64,000 nucleotides of DNA, from the NCBI GenBank assembly GCA_038960095.1, contig CP152425.1, forward strand, positions 1,178,001-1,242,000, given 5' to 3'. The notes below the pieces were generated by a model. The model had not been told where the DNA came from. It was given only the letters and a program-made list of their open reading frames with translations, and did no database searches. This DNA comes from Symbiodolus clandestinus. GTDB lineage: Bacteria; Pseudomonadota; Gammaproteobacteria; Enterobacterales; G038960095. Of this stretch, positions 27,145 to 34,637 are shown in pieces. Numbering within the stretch: position 1 is the first letter of the stretch; each line of letters opens with the position of its first letter. Made by a program: the position numbers and the translations under genes.

Positions 27145-27476
27145 GACCGGCGATGGCGGTCGAGCTCCGCCTGGGCAAAATAAGCGCTGGCCTTACGCAA
27201 GATCTCATTGGCTTGACGTAGCTCACGATTTTCACGCTCCAGAGCTTTAATACGTGCTTTTTCCTCTGAAGTTGCTCCTGCTCTTAACCTTTGATCTCGC
27301 TCTATCTGCTGCAACCACAGAGCTAACGTTTTAGGATGGCAGCCGAATTTTGCGGCGATAGAGCAGATAGCTGCTCGACGATTCTCATAATCAGCCTCAT
27401 GCTCTAATACCATCTTAACGGCTCGTTCACGCACTTCAGGTGAGTAATTTTTTGCTGGTCTTTTTTTCGTTTCCAT
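27141..27476 (-). CDS. IS3-family OrfA, DNA-binding subunit (copy A)
   Basis: A 111-residue protein with an N-terminal helix-turn-helix of the IS3/IS911 type (YSPEVRERAVKMVLEHE, AICSIAAKFGCHPKTLALWLQQ) followed by a leucine-zipper-like helix (IKALERENRELRQANEILRKASAYFAQAEL) used for multimerisation. It starts 60 bp inside the left terminal repeat. It is identical to OrfA of copy B. Confidence 0.95.
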   Translation of the reverse strand: METKKRPAKNYSPEVRERAVKMVLEHEADYENRRAAICSIAAKFGCHPKTLALWLQQIERDQRLRAGATSEEKARIKALERENRELRQANEILRKASAYFAQAELDRHRRS

Positions 27477-27539
27477 AACTCCATTCTCTCATACATTTGG
27501 AAAAAATAGAGTCTCCGATAAAACCAGTGTGATTCAGTA

Positions 27540-28652
27540 CATCGTAAAGGGTATAAAGCGCCACCTGTCAGGCGAGTTTGGGTCCCTAAACCGGGAAAAT
27601 CTGAAAAGCGTCCGATAGGGGTTCCATGTATCGCAGACCGAGCCCTGCAAAGGAGTGTTGTTGAAGTCCTGTCAGCAATTTATGAGCAAGATTTCTTACC
27701 TTGTTCATACGGTGGTAGAACAAGACTAAGCTCTCATCATGCCCTATCGACACTTAATGAAGTCATAGCAGGGAAGAAAGTAGGATGGGTTTTAGAAGCC
27801 GATCTGAAGAGCTTCTTTTGTAGCTTAAACCACGGATGGATATTAAGATTTGTGAAACACCGAATAGGGGACCCAAGGATAATAAACCTTATCCAGAGGT
27901 GGCTGAAAGCAGGTGTCCTAGAAGAAGGAGAATTGCAAACAGCTGAGATGGGTACACCCCAGGGTGGATCGATCAGTGTATTATTAAGCAATATATATCT
28001 ACACTATGTCCTTGACCTATGGTTTGAGAAGGTTGTTAAACCTAAACTAAAAGGCGAGTGCTACCTAATACGCTATATTGATGATTTTGTGGTATGTTTT
28101 CAATATCGAGCAGATGCATTGCAATTTCAAGCAGCACTGGCTAAACGACTTGGTAAGTTTGGGCTGCTATTAGAGTCAAATAAAACGCGATTAGTAGAGT
28201 TTGGTCGATTTGCGCAGAAGCACACAAAGGAGCGGAACAGGAAAATAGAAACGATCTATTTTCTAGGATTCACGCATTACTGTACCCGGAATAGAAAAGG
28301 GAACTATCAGGTTGGGCGCAAAACGGAAAAGAGTAGACTAAAACGTAGTTTAAGTAAGTTACGTGAGCTAATGCGTCGCATACGGCACTATAAAATCCAA
28401 GAACAAGCCAAAGAGATAAACCAAGTGCTGAGAGGACACTATGCTTATTATGGCCTTGGAGGGAATCATAGATCTTTATGGAAAGTCTATCGCTACACTA
28501 CAAGGTACTGGCATAAAATGCTTAGTAGCCGAAGCTGGAAAGGGTATATAACCTGGGAGAAGTTCCGTTTACTTATCACAAAGTATACCCCCCTACAGTT
28601 GCCAAAGCTAAGGCTAACCTTTGCAGAAATGCAGAAGCTAGCTGAGCTGTGA
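27540..28652 (+). pseudogene. Group II intron reverse transcriptase/maturase, N-terminus missing
   Basis: One frame is open from the IS boundary to the stop at 28652, about 370 residues. It starts inside the protein with HRKGYKAPPVRRVWVPKPGK, followed by RPIGVPCIADRALQ, FLPCSYGGR, EADLKSFFCSLNH, the MGTPQGGSISVLLSNIYLH block, the catalytic YIDDFVV (usually YADD), FLGFTHY and a C-terminal maturase-type region (YGLGGNHRSLWKVYRYTTRYWHKMLS). These are the RT fingers, palm and thumb and the X domain of group II intron proteins. No HNH endonuclease motif is evident. Apart from the missing N-terminus I saw no frameshift. GTG at 27852 is the first canonical start, but homology extends well upstream of it. 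Confidence 0.88.
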
Positions 28653-28666
28653 ATCAAATCTCGAAC

Positions 28667-28733
28667 AGCGTAGTGCGGGAAATCCGCACGCTACGTTGTG
28701 TGGGGGTGGGAGTCGCTAAACTGTAGCGACTCC
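28667..28733 (+). ncRNA. Group II intron domains V and VI
   Basis: Domain V: a lower stem AGCGTAG (28667-28673) paired with CTACGTT (28691-28697), a 2-nt CG bulge at 28689-28690, an upper stem TGCGG/CCGCA and a GAAAT loop (28679-28683). Domain VI: GGAGTCGCTA (28709-28718) paired with TAGCGACTCC (28724-28733), followed by TTCTACC. The 2-nt bulge and GAAA-type loop are hallmarks of the catalytic domain V. Confidence 0.85.
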
Positions 28734-28993
28734 TTCTACCTAGCGAGGTGGCTAGCACCAGCTAGCAGCTACTTATCCGACTATTCTAGCATTCCTAAAA
28801 ATATGCTCATTAAATTTATGCAATATACGGCCGCCATCATTAATCAGGATACTACCCAGGGACGAAAGGAGATGCCTTTAGTGTTGCCCTTGTGTCTCTA
28901 TCGTAGTGTTGAGTGTCAAAGGTTTAAGCACCCTGAATCACACTGGTTTTATCGGAGACTCTATTTTTTCCAAATGTATGAGAGAATGGAGTT

Positions 28994-29329
28994 ATGGAAA
29001 CGAAAAAAAGACCAGCAAAAAATTACTCACCTGAAGTGCGTGAACGAGCCGTTAAGATGGTATTAGAGCATGAGGCTGATTATGAGAATCGTCGAGCAGC
29101 TATCTGCTCTATCGCCGCAAAATTCGGCTGCCATCCTAAAACGTTAGCTCTGTGGTTGCAGCAGATAGAGCGAGATCAAAGGTTAAGAGCAGGAGCAACT
29201 TCAGAGGAAAAAGCACGTATTAAAGCTCTGGAGCGTGAAAATCGTGAGCTACGTCAAGCCAATGAGATCTTGCGTAAGGCCAGCGCTTATTTTGCCCAGG
29301 CGGAGCTCGACCGCCATCGCCGGTCATGA
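28994..29329 (+). CDS. IS3-family OrfA (copy B)
   Basis: A 111-residue DNA-binding subunit identical in translation to the copy A protein: helix-turn-helix around AICSIAAKFGCHPKTLALW and a C-terminal leucine-zipper helix. It begins 60 bp after the IS left end and overlaps orfB by 4 nt. Confidence 0.95.
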   Translation: METKKRPAKNYSPEVRERAVKMVLEHEADYENRRAAICSIAAKFGCHPKTLALWLQQIERDQRLRAGATSEEKARIKALERENRELRQANEILRKASAYFAQAELDRHRRS

Positions 29330-30228
29330 CAGCCTTTATCGATAAGCATCGAGAGGTTTACGGGGTCGAGCCAATTTGTAAAGTATTACCGATTGCCCCA
29401 TCCACCTACTATCTGCATGCCGCCAGAAAAAAGCAGCCGTCGCTGTTACCGGCAAGGCAGGTAAAGGATATCAAACTAAGTGAGCAGATCCGCAAAATCT
29501 GGGATGCTAATTTTAAAGTCTATGGTGCTGTTAAGATTTGGCATCAACTGAAGCGTGAAGGCATTACGGTAGCCCGTTGCACCGTGGAACGTCTGATGCG
29601 TACCATGGGATTGCAAGGGATAAGACGAGGTAAAGGGGTCAAAACCACATTTTCTAATCAATCTGCTCCCTGCCCAGATGATTTGGTTAACCGGAATTTC
29701 CAGGCTGACCGGCCTAATGCGCTGTGGGTTGCTGATTATACCTTTTGTACGACTTATCAAGGATTTGTTTATACAGCCTTTATTATTGATGTTTTTTCCC
29801 GCTATATCGTGGGATGGCGAGTCTCTAGCTCGGCCAAAACCGATTTTGTTCTAGATGCGTTAGAACAGGCCCTGTATGCTCGCCGGCCCTTCAAAGGGGA
29901 GCGCTTAATCCATCACAGTGATCGCGGCAGTCAGTATGTCTCTATCCGCTACACCGAACGGATGGTAGAAGCTGGCATTGAATGCTCTGTAGGTAGTGTT
30001 GGCGATTCTTACGATAATGCATTAGCTGAGACTATCAATGGCCTCTATAAATCCGAAGTCATTCATCGCCAATCCTGGCAAACCCGTGCTCAAGTAGAGA
30101 TGGCTACCTTGAAATGGGTTGCTTGGTTTAATCAGCAGAGGTTATTGGGACCCATCGGTTACATACCCCCAGTCGAAGCAGAAATAAGGTATTATCAACA
30201 ACAAATTGAGCTCGATAAAGCGGCTTGA
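29326..30228 (+). CDS. IS3-family transposase OrfB (copy B)
   Basis: A 300-residue DDE transposase with catalytic Asp in WVADYT, Asp in HSDRGSQY and Glu in ALAETING, identical to the copy A protein. Both orfs are intact and the element has matched ends and a target duplication, so this copy could be mobile. Confidence 0.95.
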   Translation: MTAFIDKHREVYGVEPICKVLPIAPSTYYLHAARKKQPSLLPARQVKDIKLSEQIRKIWDANFKVYGAVKIWHQLKREGITVARCTVERLMRTMGLQGIRRGKGVKTTFSNQSAPCPDDLVNRNFQADRPNALWVADYTFCTTYQGFVYTAFIIDVFSRYIVGWRVSSSAKTDFVLDALEQALYARRPFKGERLIHHSDRGSQYVSIRYTERMVEAGIECSVGSVGDSYDNALAETINGLYKSEVIHRQSWQTRAQVEMATLKWVAWFNQQRLLGPIGYIPPVEAEIRYYQQQIELDKAA

Positions 30229-30770
30229 TTCTAAAAAAATAGTCTCCGACATTCCCGGGGGGATTCACCCAACAATGCTAGCGGGTTACTTGGTTAATCA
30301 CAAACACCGTGATGAGACGTTGTTGGGGTACGGTTTCAAACTGGTCGATCTCACGATAATGACTGATGAAGAGATTAGTACCCATGGACATGCTGCCTTA
30401 ATGAAGTCGCTGTTGCGAGATGCTTATCTGAAAGGAGATATGCTTGGATAGAGCAGGCGGCTAAACACTTCAGACATCCGCTATCGATAGCGGCTTGCAA
30501 GCTGTATGACTTCTTCAAGAAAGCTTCACTTGAGTATATAATCAACAAGTATGATGGTGGGAAAATACTTAATGAAGTGCTGACGATCCTTCACCGAGCA
30601 GTACCCCCAGAGGAGCAAGAATTTATGGCCACAGCCCTACAACGATTAGAGCAGCGCGGCGAACTGCGTGGTATACAGAAAGAGCGGCAGAGTACTGCTA
30701 AAAACCTGTTGAAAGCAGGAATTGATTTTAACATTGTGAAACAGCCGAGCTTGGGGAAAGGCAACTAGGG

Positions 30771-31199
30771 CGTTCAGTTGGCTGCTAACAGCCAGCTAGC
30801 CATTGAAAGGCAGCTTTAAGCAGTTCATCCTGCCAAAGATCAAAGAGGAGTCAGTTAGCAGTCGATCAGTCATACATCAAAAGCATCACCATTTATCCAC
30901 GCGAAATAGATACGAAATGGATCATTGATCCGGATACTCTACAGTCCTTGTGTATGGTTCGCTAAAGATTCAAAAAACACGGTGTTTTTTAGTCTGTAAT
31001 GGTCTAATGTTGCCACAGTAGTTTCCCACGGGTAGAGTAATTCCTGGCAGCCCGGCTTTAAACGCTGTAATATTACTCGGATCAGGCGAAAATAACAGGA
31101 TCGAGTGACTAATGCTCAATAGTGTTTTAACTGTGCAAACACGGTGTCGGTAGACGCTAGGACCAGATCCTGCGGGTTCAGATCGAGGGAAAGGGCATT
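30771..31199. other. Gene-free region between Rpn remnant and mrp
   Basis: No gene was recognised in about 430 bp. It contains a 19-bp palindrome at 30972-30990 (AAAAAACAC, G, GTGTTTTTT), which could act as a weak bidirectional terminator. The mrp promoter should lie in the right part, but no confident -35/-10 pair was found. Confidence 0.45.
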
Positions 31200-32294
31200 T
31201 TGAAATTGATTAACCCATCGTTACTACAGCAAATCGAATATTATCTATCAAATTTTGAACATCCGACTTTACAGCGCTCCTTAGGCGAACTGGAGGCTTT
31301 GCAGCACTGCGAATGGCGCCAGAAAACGCTACAAATTGTCTTAAAACTTCCTTTTGTTTGGCGACGTGGATTGCAAGATTTGCAGCAGGTTAGTCAAAGC
31401 TCATGGAAAATTTCCTCGGTTGATGAACCGATTAATTGGCGGTTGCTGACCTTCGTTGCGACTTTAAAACCGGCAAATGGTCAACCCTTAATCCCTAACA
31501 TCCGCAATTTGATCGCTGTGCACTCGGCAAAAGGTGGTGTTGGAAAGTCCTCAATAGCAGTCAATCTCGCTTTGGCTTTAGCGGCTGAGGGAGGACGAGT
31601 CGGACTGTTTGATGCTGATATTTATGGGCCGTCGATTCCAACGATGCTAGGCACGTTAGGACAGAAACCACACATTCAGCAGCAACACATGCAACCTATT
31701 GAAGCCCATGGTATTGTAATGAATTCGATTGGCTATTTATTGACCGATCGCCAAGCGCCTCTATGGCGTGGTCCCATGGCCAGTCGGGCAGTCGAACAGT
31801 TGTTACGTGAGACTTTGTGGCCAGAGTTAGATTATCTGGTCATTGACATGCCGCCCGGAACCGGGGATATCCCACTCACTTTAGCCCAAAAACTACCGAT
31901 AACGGCAGTTATCGGTATCACAACTCCCCAGCAAGTAGCCATTAGTGATACTCAGCGTGGCTTTCATTTATGGCGGCACTTAAACATCCCTGTGCTGGGG
32001 ATCGTTGAAAATATGAGTCATTATTACTGCCCCCATTGTAATCAACAGGAAATGATTTTTGGTAGCGGAGGGGGCCAAAAGCTGGCTGAAGGTTACCAGA
32101 TTCCTTTACTCGGTCAGTTGCCGTTACAACCGCTTGTGCAACAGCACCTTGATCAAGGAATTCCAACGGTCATCGCGCAGCCTCAGTCACCGCTAGCAGA
32201 TTGGTTTTACCATTTGGCCGATCAAGTGGCGGCTCTCCTTTATTGGCAGGGAGAACCTGTAGGTGACATGATTAACATTAGAATGTGTGATTGA
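31200..32294 (+). CDS. mrp: Mrp/ApbC, Fe-S cluster carrier ATPase
   Basis: Mrp (ApbC) is a cytosolic P-loop NTPase that carries and inserts Fe-S clusters. The 364-residue product begins at TTG with AAGGG just upstream. It has a short N-terminal domain, the deviant Walker A HSAKGGVGKSSIAVNLALAL (about residues 107-126), the ADIYGPSIPTMLG block, Walker B-like DYLVIDMPPGTGD, and the cluster-binding CPHC motif in SHYYCPHCNQQEMIFGSGGG (about residue 278). It is full length. In enterics mrp is near metG, as here with four genes between. It may support the Fe-S proteins RnfB and RnfC encoded later. Confidence 0.96.
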   Translation: MKLINPSLLQQIEYYLSNFEHPTLQRSLGELEALQHCEWRQKTLQIVLKLPFVWRRGLQDLQQVSQSSWKISSVDEPINWRLLTFVATLKPANGQPLIPNIRNLIAVHSAKGGVGKSSIAVNLALALAAEGGRVGLFDADIYGPSIPTMLGTLGQKPHIQQQHMQPIEAHGIVMNSIGYLLTDRQAPLWRGPMASRAVEQLLRETLWPELDYLVIDMPPGTGDIPLTLAQKLPITAVIGITTPQQVAISDTQRGFHLWRHLNIPVLGIVENMSHYYCPHCNQQEMIFGSGGGQKLAEGYQIPLLGQLPLQPLVQQHLDQGIPTVIAQPQSPLADWFYHLADQVAALLYWQGEPVGDMINIRMCD

Positions 32295-32361
32295 GCGGGT
32301 GGATGTAACAGTGATAAATTGCACTCTCTTTTTTATAAAATTTTAAGAAGCTGAGCCAAGT

Positions 32362-32946
32362 ATGAGACTCTGTGATCGAGATATTGAGGCCTGGTTAGAT
32401 AACCAACAACTAGTTATTACGCCTCGTCCTCCTAAAGAGCGAATTAATGGTGTAACGGTAGATATCCGTTTAGGCCATCAATTTCGTGTTTTTTCTGGAC
32501 ATAATACTCCTTATATTGATTTAAGTGGATCAAAAGCGTTGATGGCAACCGCCCTCGATCAAATTATGAGTGAGGAGCTTTATTTAGAGGAGACACAAGG
32601 TTTTTGCTTACATCCCCAAGAATTGGTTTTAGCTGTTACTTACGAGTCGGTAACATTGCCAGATACTCTGGTCGGTTGGTTAGATGGACGATCTTCACTG
32701 GCCCGTGTGGGATTAATGGTTCATGTGACCGCTCATCGCATCGATCCAGGTTGGCAGGGGCAGATTGTTTTAGAATGCTACAATGCTGGAAGGGTGCCGC
32801 TCATGTTGCGGCCACAGATGCTAATTGGAGCGCTGAGTTTTGAACTGCTTTCTAGCGCAGCTGAGCGTCCTTATCATCGACGCTCGGATGCTAAATATTG
32901 TGGCCAAGCAGGGGCAGTGGTTAGCCGGTTATCTCAAGAGCCGTAA
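32362..32946 (+). CDS. dcd: Dcd, dCTP deaminase
   Basis: Dcd deaminates dCTP to dUTP, the first step of the main route to dTMP in enterics. The 194-residue product is full length and shows MRLCDRDIEAWLD, the DIRLGHQFRVF segment, the catalytic-region LVGWLDGRSSLARVGLMVHVTAHRIDPGWQGQIVLE (with the conserved Arg, Ser and Glu) and the C-terminal LIGALSFELLS. It is convergent with gpmA, with 4 bp between stops. No defect was seen. Confidence 0.97.
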   Translation: MRLCDRDIEAWLDNQQLVITPRPPKERINGVTVDIRLGHQFRVFSGHNTPYIDLSGSKALMATALDQIMSEELYLEETQGFCLHPQELVLAVTYESVTLPDTLVGWLDGRSSLARVGLMVHVTAHRIDPGWQGQIVLECYNAGRVPLMLRPQMLIGALSFELLSSAAERPYHRRSDAKYCGQAGAVVSRLSQEP

Positions 32947-32950
32947 GCAG

Positions 32951-33715
32951 TTATGGTTTAGTTTGTGCGCCAACAGCGGCCCTCTTGGCACGGATGGTTT
33001 GCGGATCGCCTAAATAACGGCAGAGGCTTGGCTGCATGTTCTCATTAAACTCATAGAGAATCGGAACCCCGGTGGGAATATTAAGCTTTGCAACCGCCGC
33101 TTCACTTAAATGATCGAGATGCTTGATCAAAGCCCGTAATGAGTTTCCATGCGCGACAATCAGTACCTTCTGGCCTTGAGCCACTCGCGGCTGAATGACG
33201 TTACTCCAATAAGGAACCACACGCTGAATCGTGGCAGCGAGGCTTTCGGTAGTCGGCAAATCTTTTTTCAATAGGTGAGCGTAGCGGCTATCATGACCGG
33301 GAAAACGGGGATCATCCACTTGTAAAGCGGGTGGAGTCGTGTCAAATCCGCGTCGCCATCGCTGGACCTGATCGCTACCATACTGCGCCACGACTTCACG
33401 TTTATTGAGTCCTTGCAGGGCTCCGTAATGACGCTCATTTAACTTCCAGCTATTTTCTACTGGCAACCAACACTGATCGAGACGCTCTAAAATGAACCAC
33501 AAGGTGCGAATGGCCCGTTTTAACAAAGAGGTAAAACTGTAGTCAAAGCAGAGCCCCTGACTTTTTAAAAGATCTCCCGCTTGTTGTGCTTCCACAACAC
33601 CTTGAGGTGAGAGATCAATATCATACCAGCCGGTAAAGCGGTTTTCTTGGTTCCAAAGACTCTCGCCGTGCCGAATTAATACCAGTTGTCTACTAACCAC
33701 TTTGTTGCTACTCAT
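32951..33715 (-). CDS. gpmA: GpmA, 2,3-bisphosphoglycerate-dependent phosphoglycerate mutase
   Basis: GpmA interconverts 3- and 2-phosphoglycerate in glycolysis. From the ATG at 33715 (MSSNKVVSRQLVLIRHGES) the product is 254 residues, close to the 250 of E. coli; the frame opens 10 codons earlier. The phosphohistidine motif LIRHGESLWNQENRFTGWYD, KLNERHYGALQGLNK, the second His in VLIVAHGNSLRALIKHLD and NIPTGVPILYEF are all present. It is the only glycolytic gene in the window and stands alone. Confidence 0.97.
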   Translation of the reverse strand: MSSNKVVSRQLVLIRHGESLWNQENRFTGWYDIDLSPQGVVEAQQAGDLLKSQGLCFDYSFTSLLKRAIRTLWFILERLDQCWLPVENSWKLNERHYGALQGLNKREVVAQYGSDQVQRWRRGFDTTPPALQVDDPRFPGHDSRYAHLLKKDLPTTESLAATIQRVVPYWSNVIQPRVAQGQKVLIVAHGNSLRALIKHLDHLSEAAVAKLNIPTGVPILYEFNENMQPSLCRYLGDPQTIRAKRAAVGAQTKP

Positions 33716-33807
33716 GGATAAATTCTCCGCCAACTCCAACATCATTTGCCTAACGCTGGTGATGATATGCTGCTAAGTTAGCAGAAAAATGAGGCTGCTG
33801 CGATCTT

Positions 33808-34452
33808 TTAAACTTTAGTCGGCAAAGCCGGTGGCCAGCCACCCAATTTTTTCCAGCGATTGACCAGTTCACAAAAAAGCAGAGCCGTCTGTTGGGCATC
33901 ATACAGTGCTGAGTGAGCTTGATTCGGATCGAAAGGGATAGTGGCGGCATAACAGGCTTTGGCTAATACGGTTTGTCCAAAGATCAAGCCGCTTAATGCG
34001 GTGGTGTCGAAGGTAACAAAGGGGTGAAAAGGTGAATGCGTAATCCCAGTGCGTTCAGTGGCGGCTGCTAGGAAACTATGGTCAAAAGCCGCATTATGAG
34101 CAACCACCACCGAGCGTTGACAGCCGGCAACCTTCATAGCCTGTTTAACTGAGTTAAACAGCTGCTGCAGCGCTACAGATTCACTGATAGCGTTCCGAAG
34201 AGGGTGGTAGGGGTCGATACGATTAAATGCGAGAGCATTAGGATCTAAATTGGCACCGCTAAATGGCTCAACGTGGCAGTGGATGGTGCTGTCTGGTTTG
34301 AGCCAGCCGTCATCATCCATATGCAGTATTACCGCGGCTAACTCGAGGATAGCATCAGTTTTTGCATTAAAGCCAGCGGTTTCTATATCGATGACTACCG
34401 GAAAATAGCCACGAAACCGATTAGCGAGGTGGTTGGATCTGTCCATCGTCAT
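33808..34452 (-). CDS. rnt: RNase T
   Basis: RNase T is a DEDDh 3'-5' exoribonuclease that trims tRNA and 23S rRNA 3' ends. The 214-residue product is full length, with exo I VVIDIETAGFNAKTDAILELAA, exo II VVVAHNAAFDHSFLAAA and exo III AHSALYDAQQTALLFCELVNRW, covering the acidic residues and the catalytic His. The start is ATG at 34452 or the in-frame ATG two codons later. It lies just downstream of tRNA-Phe on the same strand, a suitable neighbour for a tRNA-processing enzyme. Confidence 0.97.
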   Translation of the reverse strand: MTMDRSNHLANRFRGYFPVVIDIETAGFNAKTDAILELAAVILHMDDDGWLKPDSTIHCHVEPFSGANLDPNALAFNRIDPYHPLRNAISESVALQQLFNSVKQAMKVAGCQRSVVVAHNAAFDHSFLAAATERTGITHSPFHPFVTFDTTALSGLIFGQTVLAKACYAATIPFDPNQAHSALYDAQQTALLFCELVNRWKKLGGWPPALPTKV

Positions 34453-34491
34453 CCTAATCGAGTGCCCGAAACAGCACTAACCTCAAAATTA

Positions 34492-34567
<76 letters not shown>

Positions 34568-34637
34568 GATGGTTCGCTATTAAACGCATTTTGACGTTCT
34601 GAGTCAACACTAATTTAGAGAAACCCTCAAAAAACGC

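Larger units (their letters stand above)
26202..27536 (-). mobile_element. IS3-family insertion sequence, copy A (1335 bp)
   Basis: The element is bounded by imperfect terminal inverted repeats beginning TGAATC: its left end (27536, minus) reads TGAATCACACTGGTTTTATC and then GGAGACTC; the complement of its right end (26202) reads TGAATCCCCCCCGGGAATGTC and then GGAGACTG. It encodes orfA and orfB on the minus strand. It is nearly identical to copy B at 28934-30267 in inverted orientation; the right ends differ by one G in a G run and by one substitution (ACAGTC versus ATAGTC, read in the element's orientation). The flanks (GAT at 26199-26201 and GTA at 27537-27539) do not form a target-site duplication, and they belong to unrelated genes. 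Confidence 0.93.
27537..28740 (+). mobile_element. Group II intron, 5'-truncated
   Basis: This segment holds a 5'-truncated intron-encoded reverse transcriptase (27540-28652) and, 15 bp after its stop, a textbook domain V and a domain VI hairpin. Everything upstream of the RT palm region (ribozyme domains I-IV and the RT N-terminus) is missing and is replaced by IS copy A at 27536. The 3' boundary is placed near 28740, after the domain VI stem and CTACC, but is not exact. The fragment cannot splice or move by itself. Confidence 0.82.
28934..30267 (+). mobile_element. IS3-family insertion sequence, copy B (1334 bp)
   Basis: The same element as copy A, in the opposite orientation, with the left repeat starting TGAATCACACTGG at 28934 and the right end finishing GGGGGGATTCA at 30267. 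It is flanked by a 3-bp direct repeat CCC (28931-28933 and 30268-30270), the normal duplication length for IS3 elements, so this copy sits at its original insertion site inside the Rpn-type gene. Confidence 0.95.
28785..30770 (+). pseudogene. Rpn/YhgA-type nuclease gene split by IS copy B
   Basis: The 5' fragment (28785-28933) encodes SSIPKNMLIKFMQYTAAIINQ and then MPLVLPLCLYRSVECQRFKHP, matching the mid region of Rpn-family PD-(D/E)XK recombination-promoting nucleases. The 3' fragment (from 30268) encodes TMLAGYLVNHKH, KLVDLTIMTDEEISTHGHAALMKSLL. Removing the IS and one copy of the CCC duplication rejoins these in one frame (FKHP-TMLAGYL). A second lesion, a frameshift near 30440-30450, separates the C-terminal part (EQAAKHFRHPLSIAACKLYDFF, ATALQRLEQRGELRGIQ, to 30768). 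The N-terminal part of the family is absent upstream of 28785. The gene is dead. Confidence 0.8.

Noticed and set aside
30972..30990. Palindrome AAAAAACAC-G-GTGTTTTTT as a definite terminator
   Set aside because: The stem is short and AT-rich and no transcript end can be assigned; kept only as a possibility in the intergenic entry.
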